Positions 25,421 through 33,813 of a stretch of DNA of 64,000 nt are shown here, piece after piece. The notes beneath the pieces were generated by a model. It searched no databases, was not told the origin of the DNA, and saw only the letters and a program-made list of their open reading frames with translations. Within the stretch, counting starts at the first letter, position 1. The number at the start of each line of letters is the position of its first letter. This DNA comes from DATGPD01 sp041398565 (GTDB taxonomy: Bacteria > Planctomycetota > UBA1135 > UBA2386): NCBI GenBank assembly GCA_041398565.1, contig JAWKUN010000002.1:2108001-2172000 (forward strand), in the 5' to 3' direction. The position numbers and the translations under genes were made by a program.

Positions 25421-25767
25421 CGTTGGAAGACGGTCCGCACCACGGCGCAGCGCTCGCCGATTCGGATTCGCACCCCTCGTCCCGATGTCATCGGCGCTGG
25501 CTGAAAGTCCGCGCTCGGCGCGTGCGTTCTCGGCACGTTCTTGCCCAGCGCGATCCCTTCGCTCCGGGGCGTAGGTCTCGGACCTTGCCATGCGAGGTAC
25601 GACTGCGAGGGGGCGTTGGGTGTTTGCTCCGGTCCCGGCTTCCGCGAGTGCTACCGCGTCCCGTGCCGGCTCGCAGCCCGCGCGACGCGCCTCGTGCGCC
25701 GGGACCGGGCGCGCACGCCGCGTGCGTGCGCGTGTTCGCCCGAGGCTCTGCTCTCGAGGAGGATGTC
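25421..25767. other. Gene-free stretch
   Basis: 347 bases between the exporter and the secreted protein at 25768. Only shadow frames are seen. The end carries the ribosome binding site GAGGAGG (25756-25762) of the next gene. No terminator-like hairpin was noticed. Confidence 0.4.
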
Positions 25768-26592
25768 ATGACCTTCGCTCGTGTGCTCCTTCCGGCTCTG
25801 GGGCTCGCGCTCGGCACCGCAGGTCTGGTGCTGGCGCAGAATCCCGTTCCGACTCGTATCCGCGCCGACAGCTTCGGCACGGCATCCGGCATGCCGGTGC
25901 CCGTGAACCTGGCGATCGGCGTCGAAGCCTACGAACCCGTGGGCACCGCCATCCTGGTCCGCGGCGGCTCGCCAGGTGCTCTGGCGGTGGTGACGCTCGG
26001 CGTGCATCCCACCGCCCTGGCGCTGCCCTTCGAGGGAACCCTGTTGGTCGACCCGATGGTGACGGTGGCGGGGATCTACGCGGGCGACGGTACCTTTGGC
26101 GTGCCGGTGCCGCTCGACAAGCCGATCTTCGTCGGCCGCGAGGTGCTCGCCCAGGGTCTGCACCTGCGTGTCGGCAGCGAGATCGAGGCGTTCCAGCTGA
26201 CCCCGGGCGTGCGCACCACCGTGCTGCCCGGCAACGCGCAGCCGCCGCTCGCCTACACCGGCCCGCCGCTGACGGCGACGTTCGTCTCGTGCAACCGCCT
26301 GTTGCAGCAGCCGAAGTACCAGCTGATGACCTCGGTTCTGGTTCCCACCACTGGCTGGACTCTGCGCCTGCAGTCGGTCGGCGCGGTGGAAGGCTACACC
26401 CGTGCGTACTTCGTGCTCGAAGCGCCTGCCCCCGGCGAGATGGTGATGCCGGTCGAGTGCCTCGAGCGCGTCTGGTGGGACTTCGGAGCGGTGGTCGAGC
26501 CGCACCTGCAGGTCCTGGTCGAGACGCGTGTGCGGAACACGATCGGGTTGCCCTACTTCGCGCTCGCGGCGGAGATCGAGACGGTGTTCTGA
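25768..26592 (+). CDS. Secreted protein of unknown function
   Basis: 274 residues with a clear signal peptide (MTFARVLLPALGLALGTAGL, cleavage near VLAQN). The mature part is beta-rich without cysteines apart from two (SCNRLL and VECLERV), and has no motif I recognise. Start choice is firm: GAGGAGG lies five bases before the ATG, one of the best ribosome binding sites in the window. It is monocistronic, convergent with the SRPBCC gene, and followed by a 10-bp hairpin. Confidence 0.65.
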   Translation: MTFARVLLPALGLALGTAGLVLAQNPVPTRIRADSFGTASGMPVPVNLAIGVEAYEPVGTAILVRGGSPGALAVVTLGVHPTALALPFEGTLLVDPMVTVAGIYAGDGTFGVPVPLDKPIFVGREVLAQGLHLRVGSEIEAFQLTPGVRTTVLPGNAQPPLAYTGPPLTATFVSCNRLLQQPKYQLMTSVLVPTTGWTLRLQSVGAVEGYTRAYFVLEAPAPGEMVMPVECLERVWWDFGAVVEPHLQVLVETRVRNTIGLPYFALAAEIETVF

Positions 26593-26622
26593 GGCTCGCA
26601 GGGCTGGCAGCCGCCTCGCGTT

Positions 26623-26653
26623 CACGCCGTGGGTGATCGTCATCCACGGCGTG
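26623..26653. terminator. Hairpin between convergent genes, likely bidirectional terminator
   Basis: CACGCCGTGG (26623-26632) pairs perfectly with CCACGGCGTG (26644-26653) across an 11-base loop. It starts 30 bases after the stop of the secreted protein and ends 10 bases before the stop of the SRPBCC gene. No clear T tract follows on either side, so the mechanism is uncertain. Confidence 0.6.
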
Positions 26654-26663
26654 ATTGCGCGTG

Positions 26664-27656
26664 TCAGAGTCGAGCGACGTAGGCGTCGAGCTGCTCGAAC
26701 GTGCCGCCCCAGCCGCCGGTCATCGACGCGTGGCCGTCATCGAAGGTGCGCTGCTCGGTTGCGTTCGCGGCGATCGCGCTGGTCGTCAAGGTGATCACGG
26801 TGCCGCCGCCCTTGCCCGCGTGCGGCTCGAATCTGGCCTCGGTGCGCATCTCGAGCGGCCACTCGGCAGCGAACGGGGAGCGGCATGTCTTCTGTTCCGG
26901 ATCCGAGAAGGAGCTGACGAACACCAGCCTCGTCGGCGCCTCGATGACCTCGAAACACCACTTGCCCCACATCTCCTGGCCACCTTGCCAACTCATGCGG
27001 TAGTGGAACACTCCGCCCGGCCGCAGCTGCAGCACCTTCGCGTCCAGCGTGCAACCCTTGGGCCCGAACCACTGCGCCAGGTGCTCGCGTTCGGTCCACA
27101 ACCGGAACACCGACTCCGGCGGCGCCGCCACCACGCGCCGGATCACGAACGGCGCGGAGCCGCCGGGTGCATGCTGCAGCCGATCGAGGTGTTCGGCGAG
27201 GCGAGCCACGGTCTGCTGGCCACCCTCCACCGCGCCGTACTCGCGCGCCACGAACTCGCGCGCGTCCGGAGACGCGAACACGGCGCGCATGGTCAGCCGC
27301 GTGCGCCGAGTCGGCCCCGGCACGTCTTCGAATGTCACGGTCGTCGTGAAGTCGACGGGCTCGGCACCCACCTCGCCGCCGTGGCGGTAGACGAGTCGCT
27401 CGGGCGGCGTCACCTCGACGTAGGTGATCCGATTCGGGTAGTCGGTGCCGTCTGGCCCGTGCATCACGAAGCGCCATTGGCCGCCGACGCGCACCTCCAT
27501 CGCCTGCGTGCTCAGGGTGAAACCGGTGGGCCCGAACCAGTGCGCCACGTGCTCCGGGTGGGTCCAGGCTTGCCAGACGAGTTCTCGTGGCGCGTCGAGG
27601 AGGCGCGTGGTGACGATCTCGCGGTCGGAAGTATCGGTCGGGTCGGGGGCGTGCAT
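26664..27656 (-). CDS. Tandem SRPBCC (AHSA1-like) domain protein
   Basis: 330 residues made of two full AHSA1-type START-like domains. Domain 1 (about 12-165) opens IVTTRLLDAPRELVWQAWTH with EHVAHWFGP and GGQWRFVMHGPDG; domain 2 (about 170-328) repeats VIRRVVAAPPESVFRLWTER, EHLAQWFGPKG and GGVFHYRMSW. The family is usually a single domain of 140-160 residues, so this is a fusion of two paralogous units. It lies 19 bases downstream of an ArsR-type regulator, the classic pairing for this family; ligand and reaction are unknown. Confidence 0.85.
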   Translation of the reverse strand: MHAPDPTDTSDREIVTTRLLDAPRELVWQAWTHPEHVAHWFGPTGFTLSTQAMEVRVGGQWRFVMHGPDGTDYPNRITYVEVTPPERLVYRHGGEVGAEPVDFTTTVTFEDVPGPTRRTRLTMRAVFASPDAREFVAREYGAVEGGQQTVARLAEHLDRLQHAPGGSAPFVIRRVVAAPPESVFRLWTEREHLAQWFGPKGCTLDAKVLQLRPGGVFHYRMSWQGGQEMWGKWCFEVIEAPTRLVFVSSFSDPEQKTCRSPFAAEWPLEMRTEARFEPHAGKGGGTVITLTTSAIAANATEQRTFDDGHASMTGGWGGTFEQLDAYVARL

Positions 27657-27675
27657 CGGTGGTCTCGGTCGGGGT

Positions 27676-28026
27676 TCAGGAATCGGCGGAAGGGCGGTCG
27701 GGATCGCGCTGCAGACGCTCGACGTAGTCCGCCAGGCGGTCGAGCCGCTGCTCCCAGAGTTCGCGGTAGCTCTCGATCCAGTCGGCGGCGACCTTGAGGC
27801 CCTGAGGGCGCAGGCGGCACGGGCGGCGCTGCGCGTCGCGACTGCGCGTCACCAGGCCGGCGCGTTCGAGCACCTGCAGGTGTTTGGTGATCGCCGGCAT
27901 CGACATGTCGAACGGCTTCGCCAGTTCGGTCACGGTCGCCTCGCCGGCAGAGAGCCGGGACAGGATCGCGCGCCGCGTCGGATCGGCGATCGCGGCGAAG
28001 GTGCTGCTGAGGGTGTCGGTGGCCAT
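27676..28026 (-). CDS. ArsR-family winged-helix repressor
   Basis: 116 residues. FAAIADPTRRAILSRLSAGE and TVTELAKPFDMSMPAITKHL form the wing-helix reader of ArsR proteins, in the subgroup that regulates SRPBCC genes. There are no CxC or CVC metal ligands, so it does not look like a metal sensor. It is the first gene of a two-gene operon with the tandem SRPBCC gene and is divergent from the MscS gene. A perfect palindrome TAACC-AAAA-GGTTA lies 20 bases upstream of the start and is the probable autoregulatory operator. Confidence 0.9.
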   Translation of the reverse strand: MATDTLSSTFAAIADPTRRAILSRLSAGEATVTELAKPFDMSMPAITKHLQVLERAGLVTRSRDAQRRPCRLRPQGLKVAADWIESYRELWEQRLDRLADYVERLQRDPDRPSADS

Positions 28027-28045
28027 CGAGGACTCGCTCCGTATT

Positions 28046-28059
28046 TAACCAAAAGGTTA
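28046..28059. promoter_or_regulatory. Probable ArsR operator
   Basis: TAACC (28046-28050) and GGTTA (28055-28059) form a perfect inverted repeat around AAAA, set in an AT-rich patch that stands out in this GC-rich DNA. Its position just upstream of the ArsR start is where the -10 region would be, so binding would block the operon's own promoter. Confidence 0.65.
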
Positions 28060-28103
28060 TCTACGAACCGCTCGCTGTCAAGGGTGAGGCACTACCAGGA
28101 AAG

Positions 28104-28137
28104 CCCGTAGCGAAACCGAAGTTTGGTGTCTGACTCC
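28104..28137 (+). repeat. Dispersed repeat of the GTAGCGAAACC...GGTGTC family
   Basis: CGTAGCGAAACCGAAG is followed by TTTGGTGTCTGACTCC. The same order is found at 40365-40398 (30 of 34 bases the same by eye) and, inverted and more diverged, at 52036-52077. It lies 19 bases before the MscS start. The GGTGTC-N-GAC core resembles the repeated palindromes that accompany REP-type transposases in other genomes. Confidence 0.6.
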
Positions 28138-28155
28138 ACCCTGTTACATCCACCG

Positions 28156-30336
28156 ATGCGAACCATCGTGCGACGAGTGGTCGCGACCGTCACGGTGACG
28201 ACGGCGCTCCTTCACGGCCAACCGCAGAACGAGTCCGCCGCGGCAGCGTCTCGCGCCACGATCGATCGGCTCGTGGCGACGATCCAGGACGACAGCAAGC
28301 GTCAGCAGCTGGTCGAGGAACTCCAGGCGTTGATCGCGGTCGAGCCCCGACCCGCGTCGGCGCCTGCACGCCAGGGTCTGTTCGAGACGGTCACTGGCGT
28401 GCTCGCGGGTATCTCCGGCGAGGTACGCGCGGCGGCGCTTCTCGTGATCGAACAGGCGAGCCTCGTGCCCATGCGCCTGCGTGGTCTGTGGCAAGCCCTG
28501 CAAGACCCGGCACAGCGCGCAGTCTTGCTGGGTGAGGCGGTCCGCCTCGGCTCGGTGCTGCTCGCGGCGGTCGCGGCGTTCCTGGCGACCGTCTGGCTCG
28601 TCCGGCGCTTCCGCCAGCGTCTGACCGCCCCGACGGCCCGAGCGCCGGGGCGCTTGGTCCTGGCGGGGCGCATCACCAGTCGAGCGCTGTTCGACGTGGC
28701 ACCTGCTGCGGCTGCCGTCGTCGCCGGCCTCCTCGTGGCGACGGTCGTCCATCTGGGGCCCGAGGTGCGGATCGTGGCCGTTGCCGCGCTCACGGCGTTG
28801 GCGCTCCGCCGCTTGGCGTCGGTGGCGATCGATGTCCTGCTGTCGCCCGGGGTCCCATCCTTGCGCCCGGTGCCACTCTGCGACGAGCGCGCCGACGCCC
28901 TGGGGCGGCACCTGCATCGCCTCGCATCGGTCGCCATCCTCGGCTGGCTCGTCGTCGCCGTGGCCGACGCGCTCGGGCCACCCGAGCTCACCGCGGCGAT
29001 CCGTGAGGTCTACGGCCTGGCCCTCCTCGGCACTGCGATCGCGCTCGTCCTCGCCAATCGACGGTCGGTGCGCGCGTGGTTGCAGGAACGACGCGCCGGT
29101 GCCACCTCGCCCGGCACCCTGAGCAGCCTGTTGTGGTCTCTGGCGAGCCTGTGGTGGCTGCTGGCGATCGCGTACTTCGTCGCCCTCTACGTGGTCTGGT
29201 CGCGCGATGCCGCCGGCGCGTCACGCTTCCTGGTCCGCGCCAGCCTCGCGTCGGTCGGCATCGTCGTCGGTGCCGCGTTGGTGCTCGGTCTGGTGCGCAT
29301 GGTCACTCGCTGGGGCGAGGAACGAGCGCGAGCGTGGACCGGGGCGGTGCCCGAGCTGCGCGACCGGGTTCCGTCGTACGCGCGCTTGGCCCGCCTCGCG
29401 CTCGATGCGATGGCGCTCGGGTTGGCGGTCTGCCTGCTGCTCGAGGCGTGGGGCGTCGGTGGCCTCGCCGGCTTGCGTTCCGACGCTGCCCGCACCCTGC
29501 TGTCGGCGGCATTGGACGTGCTGCTCATCGTCGTGATCGCGATGGCGGCGATCGACGCCGCCACGGTCTTCGCCCAACGTTTCGTCGACGAACGCATGCG
29601 CACCGGCCGCGCCACGGCCAAGGTTCGCACGCTGGTGCCGTTGGCGCGCACCGCGATCAAGGTCGTCGTGCTCACCGGCGCGGGCATCATGGTGCTCGCC
29701 GCCATCGGCATCGACGTGGGGCCGCTCCTCGCGGGCGTCGGCATCCTCGGGCTGGCGGTCGGCTTCGGTGCCCAGACGTTGGTGAAGGACGTCATCACCG
29801 GCGTCTTCATCCTGATGGAAGACACCATGTCGGTGGGTGACATCTGCAGCTTCGCCGGAGTCGGTGGCGTCGTCGAGGCCATCGGGCTGCGCAGCGTGCG
29901 CCTCCGCGACCTGCAGGGGGTGGTGCACACGGTGCCGTTCAGCTCGGTCGACAAGGTCTCCAACATGACCAAGGAGTATTCCTGTTGGCTGGTCGAGGCA
30001 GGGGTCGGCTACGGCGAAGACGTCGACCGAGTGACGGCCGAGTTGCGACGCCTCGGCGAGGAGCTGCGCGACGACCCGCAGTTCGGGCCCGACATCCTCG
30101 AGCCGATCGAGATCATCGGCCTCGACCGATTCGCCGACTCGGCGGTCGTGATCCGCGCCCGCTTCAAGACCAGAGTGGCAGCCCAGTGGCGCGTAGGGCG
30201 CGAGTTCAACCGCCGGATGAAGCAGGCCTTCGACGCGGCCGGGATCGAGATCCCGTTCCCGCATCGGACCGTGTTCCTGCGTCGCGAGGACACGGAGGCG
30301 GTGAGCCCGCCCGCACCATCCCCTGGACCCTCCTGA
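28156..30336 (+). CDS. MscS-family mechanosensitive ion channel (large, multi-span)
   Basis: 726 residues. A signal-like segment and a short coiled region (about 25-85) are followed by roughly nine membrane spans, and the MscS core lies near 515-695: the pore helix is VGPLLAGVGILGLAVGFGAQ, followed by LVKDVITGVFILMEDTMSVG, the signature of the channel's TM3b and beta domain. The beta domain continues with GVGGVVEAIGLRSVRLRD and the cytosolic vestibule with FKTRVAAQWRVGREFNRRM. It is longer than E. coli MscS and resembles the YbiO/MscM size class. The channel opens under membrane tension to release solutes. ATG at 28156 is preferred over a TTG inside the repeat at 28123. Confidence 0.88.
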   Translation: MRTIVRRVVATVTVTTALLHGQPQNESAAAASRATIDRLVATIQDDSKRQQLVEELQALIAVEPRPASAPARQGLFETVTGVLAGISGEVRAAALLVIEQASLVPMRLRGLWQALQDPAQRAVLLGEAVRLGSVLLAAVAAFLATVWLVRRFRQRLTAPTARAPGRLVLAGRITSRALFDVAPAAAAVVAGLLVATVVHLGPEVRIVAVAALTALALRRLASVAIDVLLSPGVPSLRPVPLCDERADALGRHLHRLASVAILGWLVVAVADALGPPELTAAIREVYGLALLGTAIALVLANRRSVRAWLQERRAGATSPGTLSSLLWSLASLWWLLAIAYFVALYVVWSRDAAGASRFLVRASLASVGIVVGAALVLGLVRMVTRWGEERARAWTGAVPELRDRVPSYARLARLALDAMALGLAVCLLLEAWGVGGLAGLRSDAARTLLSAALDVLLIVVIAMAAIDAATVFAQRFVDERMRTGRATAKVRTLVPLARTAIKVVVLTGAGIMVLAAIGIDVGPLLAGVGILGLAVGFGAQTLVKDVITGVFILMEDTMSVGDICSFAGVGGVVEAIGLRSVRLRDLQGVVHTVPFSSVDKVSNMTKEYSCWLVEAGVGYGEDVDRVTAELRRLGEELRDDPQFGPDILEPIEIIGLDRFADSAVVIRARFKTRVAAQWRVGREFNRRMKQAFDAAGIEIPFPHRTVFLRREDTEAVSPPAPSPGPS

Positions 30337-30393
30337 CCCCTTCGCGGCGCCTCTGCGTCGGTCGCCGCGGGTACGGGCTCGAGCGCGAACGTC

Positions 30394-30423
30394 GCTCAGG
30401 AACGCCAGGCTCAGGAACGCCAG
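30394..30423. repeat. Exact 15-bp tandem duplication over a stop codon
   Basis: GCTCAGGAACGCCAG occurs twice in a row (30394-30408 and 30409-30423). The second copy encodes the last codons and stop of the PRC-barrel gene; the first lies just downstream and repeats the same stop. Confidence 0.8.
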
Positions 30424-30776
30424 TACGGCGTCTGGCGCCAGTGACCGTAGGTGGACGTGTGGAACGACTCCGTCGTGAAGTCGGGCCAGTTGTCCTTGTC
30501 GAAGCCCTCGGCAGCCTCCAACTCCTCCTTGGCGACGTCGAACACGACGCAGCGGTCGTCGGTGTCCACGGTCAGTCGGCTCCAGGGAATGGCGAACAGC
30601 TTGTCCCCGAAGCCGAGGAAGCCGCCGAACGACAGCACCGCGTAGGCGACGCGGCCGTTGGCGAGATCGATCATCAGCTCGCGGACGCTGCCGAGCTCCT
30701 CGCCGCGGGAGTTCTTGACCGTGTCGCCGATGAGGGATGTGGCGGAGAGGACACGAGGATGCGCAACTTGAGTCAT
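30411..30776 (-). CDS. PRC-barrel domain protein
   Basis: 121 residues. Residues 10-80 are a PRC-barrel: SLIGDTVKNSRGEELGSVRE, LMIDLANGRVAYAVLSFGGF and DKLFAIPWSRLTVD. PRC-barrels are small beta barrels used in RNA processing, photosynthetic reaction centres and stress proteins; this single-domain type is often stress-related. The C-terminal 40 residues (EELEAAEGFDKDNWPDFTTE) form an acidic, aromatic tail seen in many members. It converges with MscS and starts at an ATG preceded by a 330-base intergenic region. Confidence 0.88.
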   Translation of the reverse strand: MTQVAHPRVLSATSLIGDTVKNSRGEELGSVRELMIDLANGRVAYAVLSFGGFLGFGDKLFAIPWSRLTVDTDDRCVVFDVAKEELEAAEGFDKDNWPDFTTESFHTSTYGHWRQTPYWRS

Positions 30777-31107
30777 AGGTAGTTTCTCGATTCGGTCGAC
30801 GCGCGCCGGCTCGACGCGGCCGAAGCCCGGAGTGACTCGGGCTCGTCACGGAGTCAGCAAGCGACATGCCGTCGCGGCGCGGACCGCGCGTTCGAAAGGA
30901 CGTCGTCCGCGCTCGGCATCACTCCTGAGCGCAGCCCGCGGGCGCAGCACTCGCAGCTCCGCCGCGCCGAGTCCTGGCGAAGCGCCCACTCCGGGTGCGG
31001 CACGCGCATGCGCATTCTGCAATGTCGCTGCCGCCGTGCTCCCGCACGTGCGAAGGCCGCAAGCTCCTTGCCGTGGCCGAGTCCGCCGCTACGGTCGCAT
31101 CACCGCA
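30777..31107. other. Gene-free stretch between divergent PRC-barrel and pepN genes
   Basis: 331 bases. The pepN frame is open from 30832, but residues before 31108 are arginine/serine-rich and unlike PepN, so I treat it as non-coding. Promoters for both genes should lie here; I see no clear boxes. Confidence 0.45.
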
Positions 31108-33771
31108 ATGGCCGACCGCAAGCCCCACGTTCTGCGTCGTCTCGATTACACGCCGCCGACCTACGCGATCGACACGGTGGACTTGCGCGTCGCGGTCGGC
31201 CTCGATGCTCCAACCCGCGTGCGCGCGCGCCTCGGCGTGCGTCGTGCCGAGGGCGTCCCTGCTTCGGCGCCGCTGCGCCTCGACGGCTCCGGCCTGCGCT
31301 TGCTGAGGGTGGCGCTCGACGGCGTGGATCTCCCGGCGTCCGCGTTCGAGGTGGCCGAGGAGGAGCTGGTGGTCCGGGACGTGCCGGCTGCGTTCCTGTT
31401 GGAGACCGAGGTCGAGATCGAGCCGGACCGCAACACCGCCCTCGAAGGCCTCTACCGTACCTCCACCGGATACCTCACCCAGTGCGAGGCCGAGGGCTTC
31501 CGCAAGATCACCTACTACGCCGACCGGCCCGACGTGCTGGCGCGCTTCACCACCGAGGTGATCGCCGACAAGGAGCGGTTTCCCGTGCTGCTCGCGAACG
31601 GCAACCTCGCCGAGCGCAGTGACCTGCCCGGTGGTCTGCACCGCACGCTCTGGGTCGATCCGTTCCCCAAGCCTTGCTACCTGTTCGCGTTGGTGGCGGC
31701 GGACCTGACGCACATCGAGGACAGCTTCACGACGCGCTCCGGCCGGCGCGTGACCCTGCGAATCTACGCTCAGCCCCGGAACATCGACAAGTGCGCGCAC
31801 GCCATGGCGTGCCTGCAGCACGCGATGCGCTGGGACGAGGCCACCTTCGGCCTCGAGTGCGACCTCGACCACTACTCCATCGTCGTCACCGACGACTTCA
31901 ACATGGGCGCGATGGAGAACAAGGGGCTCAACATCTTCAACTCGCAGTACGTGCTGGCGTCGCCGGCGACGGCGAGCGACGCCGACTACGCCGCGATCGA
32001 GGGCGTCATCGGCCACGAGTACTTCCACAACTGGACGGGCAATCGGGTCACCTGTCGCGACTGGTTCCAGTTGAGCCTCAAGGAAGGGCTGACGGTGTTC
32101 CGCGACCAGCAGTTCTCGGCGGCGATGGGGTCGCCCGCCACCAAGCGCATCGAGGAGGTGCGTCGGTTGCGTGCTGGCCAGTTCCCCGAGGACGCTGGGC
32201 CGATGGCGCACCCGGTCCGACCGGACGAGGTGATCGAGATCAACAACTTCTACACCGCCACGGTGTACGAGAAGGGGGCGGAGGTGGTGCGCATGTACCA
32301 CACCCTGCTCGGCGCCGACGGCTTCCGTCGCGGCATGGACCTCTACTTCCAGCGCCACGACGGGCAGGCGGTGACCTGTGACGACTTCCGTGCTGCCATG
32401 GCCGACGCCAACGGCCGCGATCTCGCTCAGTTCGAGCGCTGGTACGCGCAGGCGGGGACGCCGCTGCTCGAGGTCGCGACCCGCCACGACGCCGCGGCCG
32501 CGACCTACACGATCGAGGTGCGCCAATCGACGCCGCCGACCCCCGGGCAGACCGAGAAGCTCCCGCTGCACCTGCCGTTGGCCGTGGCGCTGATCGCCGG
32601 CGACGGACGCAAGCTGCCGCTGCGGCTGCGCGGGGAGACCGGGGCGGTGGGTGACAGCCGCGTGCTCGAGCTGACGGAGGGGGCGCACGAGTTCGTCTTC
32701 GTCGACGTGAAGGACCCGCCGGTGGCGTCGCTGCTGCGCGGTTTCTCGGCGCCGGTGCACTTGCGTGTGGCGCGCACTGCGGAAGACCTCGCCTTCCTCA
32801 TGGCGCACGACGACGACAGCGTCAGCCGCTGGGATGCCGGGCAGCAGCTGGCGCTCGACGTACTGATCGAGGCGGTCGGGCGCACGCAGTCCGCTCCGTC
32901 CTCGTCGGCGATGGCCTTGGTGCGCGCGTGCCGGGTGCTGGTACGGCAGATCCTCGACGGTTCGGCGGGTCTCGACCGCGCCCTGGTGGCCGAGGTGCTC
33001 ACCTTTCCGAGCGAGGCCATGGTCGGCGACGCCATGGCCAGCGTCGATCCCGAAGCCATCCACGCCGCCCGCGAGCGCACCCGACGGTTGGTGGCCTCGG
33101 AGCTGCGCGAAGAGCTGCAGGACCTGCACACCCGCCTCGTCGACGAGGAGCCGCCGCAGCACGGGATCGAGGCGCCGCACGTGGCTCGGCGCGCGCTCAA
33201 GCACGTGAGCCTGTCGCTGCTCATGGCGCTCGACGAGCCGGCGGTGTGGGATCGTGCCGAGCGGCAGCTCGCTGCGGCCGGAAACATGACCGACCGCATG
33301 AGCGCGTTGCTCAACCTGGCGCACAGCTCGACGCCGGCGCGACGCGCGTTGCTCGAGGCCTTCTACGACCGCTTCGCCGCCGAGTCGTTGGTCGTGGACA
33401 AGTGGCTGCGCGTTCAGGCCTCGGCCCCGCGCCCGGATGTCCTCGACGACGTGCAGCGTCTCATGCAGCACCCGGCGTTCACCTTCACCAATCCCAACAA
33501 AGTGCGAGCCCTGCTCGGCGCATTCGTCGGCAACCAGCGGGCATTCCACGGCGCCGACGGTCGCGGCTACACCTTCGTGGCCGACCAGATCGCGGCACTG
33601 CAGAAGCTCAACCCCCAGGTGGCGGCGCGCCTCACCGCCGCGGCTTTCTCCCGTTGGCGCCGCTTCGACCGCGGCCGCCAGGCGCGCATGCGCGCCGAGA
33701 TCGAGCGGATCGCCGCCATCGAGGGGCTGGCGCGCGACGTGTACGAGATCGCCAGCCGCTGTCTGGCGTAG
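31108..33771 (+). CDS. pepN: Aminopeptidase N (M1 family)
   Basis: 887 residues, close to E. coli PepN (870). The substrate-binding GAMEN motif is at 267-271. The zinc site HEYFH is at 303-307 with the third ligand E326 19 residues later (WFQLSLKEGLTVFRDQQF). The C-terminal helical domain runs to VAARLTAAAFSRWRRFDRGR and EGLARDVYEIASR, as in the PepN subgroup. It removes N-terminal amino acids from peptides in the cytoplasm; no signal peptide is present. The start MADRKPHVLRRLDYTPPTYA aligns with the PepN opening, so I reject the longer frame. Confidence 0.95.
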   Translation: MADRKPHVLRRLDYTPPTYAIDTVDLRVAVGLDAPTRVRARLGVRRAEGVPASAPLRLDGSGLRLLRVALDGVDLPASAFEVAEEELVVRDVPAAFLLETEVEIEPDRNTALEGLYRTSTGYLTQCEAEGFRKITYYADRPDVLARFTTEVIADKERFPVLLANGNLAERSDLPGGLHRTLWVDPFPKPCYLFALVAADLTHIEDSFTTRSGRRVTLRIYAQPRNIDKCAHAMACLQHAMRWDEATFGLECDLDHYSIVVTDDFNMGAMENKGLNIFNSQYVLASPATASDADYAAIEGVIGHEYFHNWTGNRVTCRDWFQLSLKEGLTVFRDQQFSAAMGSPATKRIEEVRRLRAGQFPEDAGPMAHPVRPDEVIEINNFYTATVYEKGAEVVRMYHTLLGADGFRRGMDLYFQRHDGQAVTCDDFRAAMADANGRDLAQFERWYAQAGTPLLEVATRHDAAAATYTIEVRQSTPPTPGQTEKLPLHLPLAVALIAGDGRKLPLRLRGETGAVGDSRVLELTEGAHEFVFVDVKDPPVASLLRGFSAPVHLRVARTAEDLAFLMAHDDDSVSRWDAGQQLALDVLIEAVGRTQSAPSSSAMALVRACRVLVRQILDGSAGLDRALVAEVLTFPSEAMVGDAMASVDPEAIHAARERTRRLVASELREELQDLHTRLVDEEPPQHGIEAPHVARRALKHVSLSLLMALDEPAVWDRAERQLAAAGNMTDRMSALLNLAHSSTPARRALLEAFYDRFAAESLVVDKWLRVQASAPRPDVLDDVQRLMQHPAFTFTNPNKVRALLGAFVGNQRAFHGADGRGYTFVADQIAALQKLNPQVAARLTAAAFSRWRRFDRGRQARMRAEIERIAAIEGLARDVYEIASRCLA

Positions 33772-33813
33772 CCGCTCGGGGCTCCGCCTTCGGGTCGCGG
33801 ATCGCTGCGCGGC

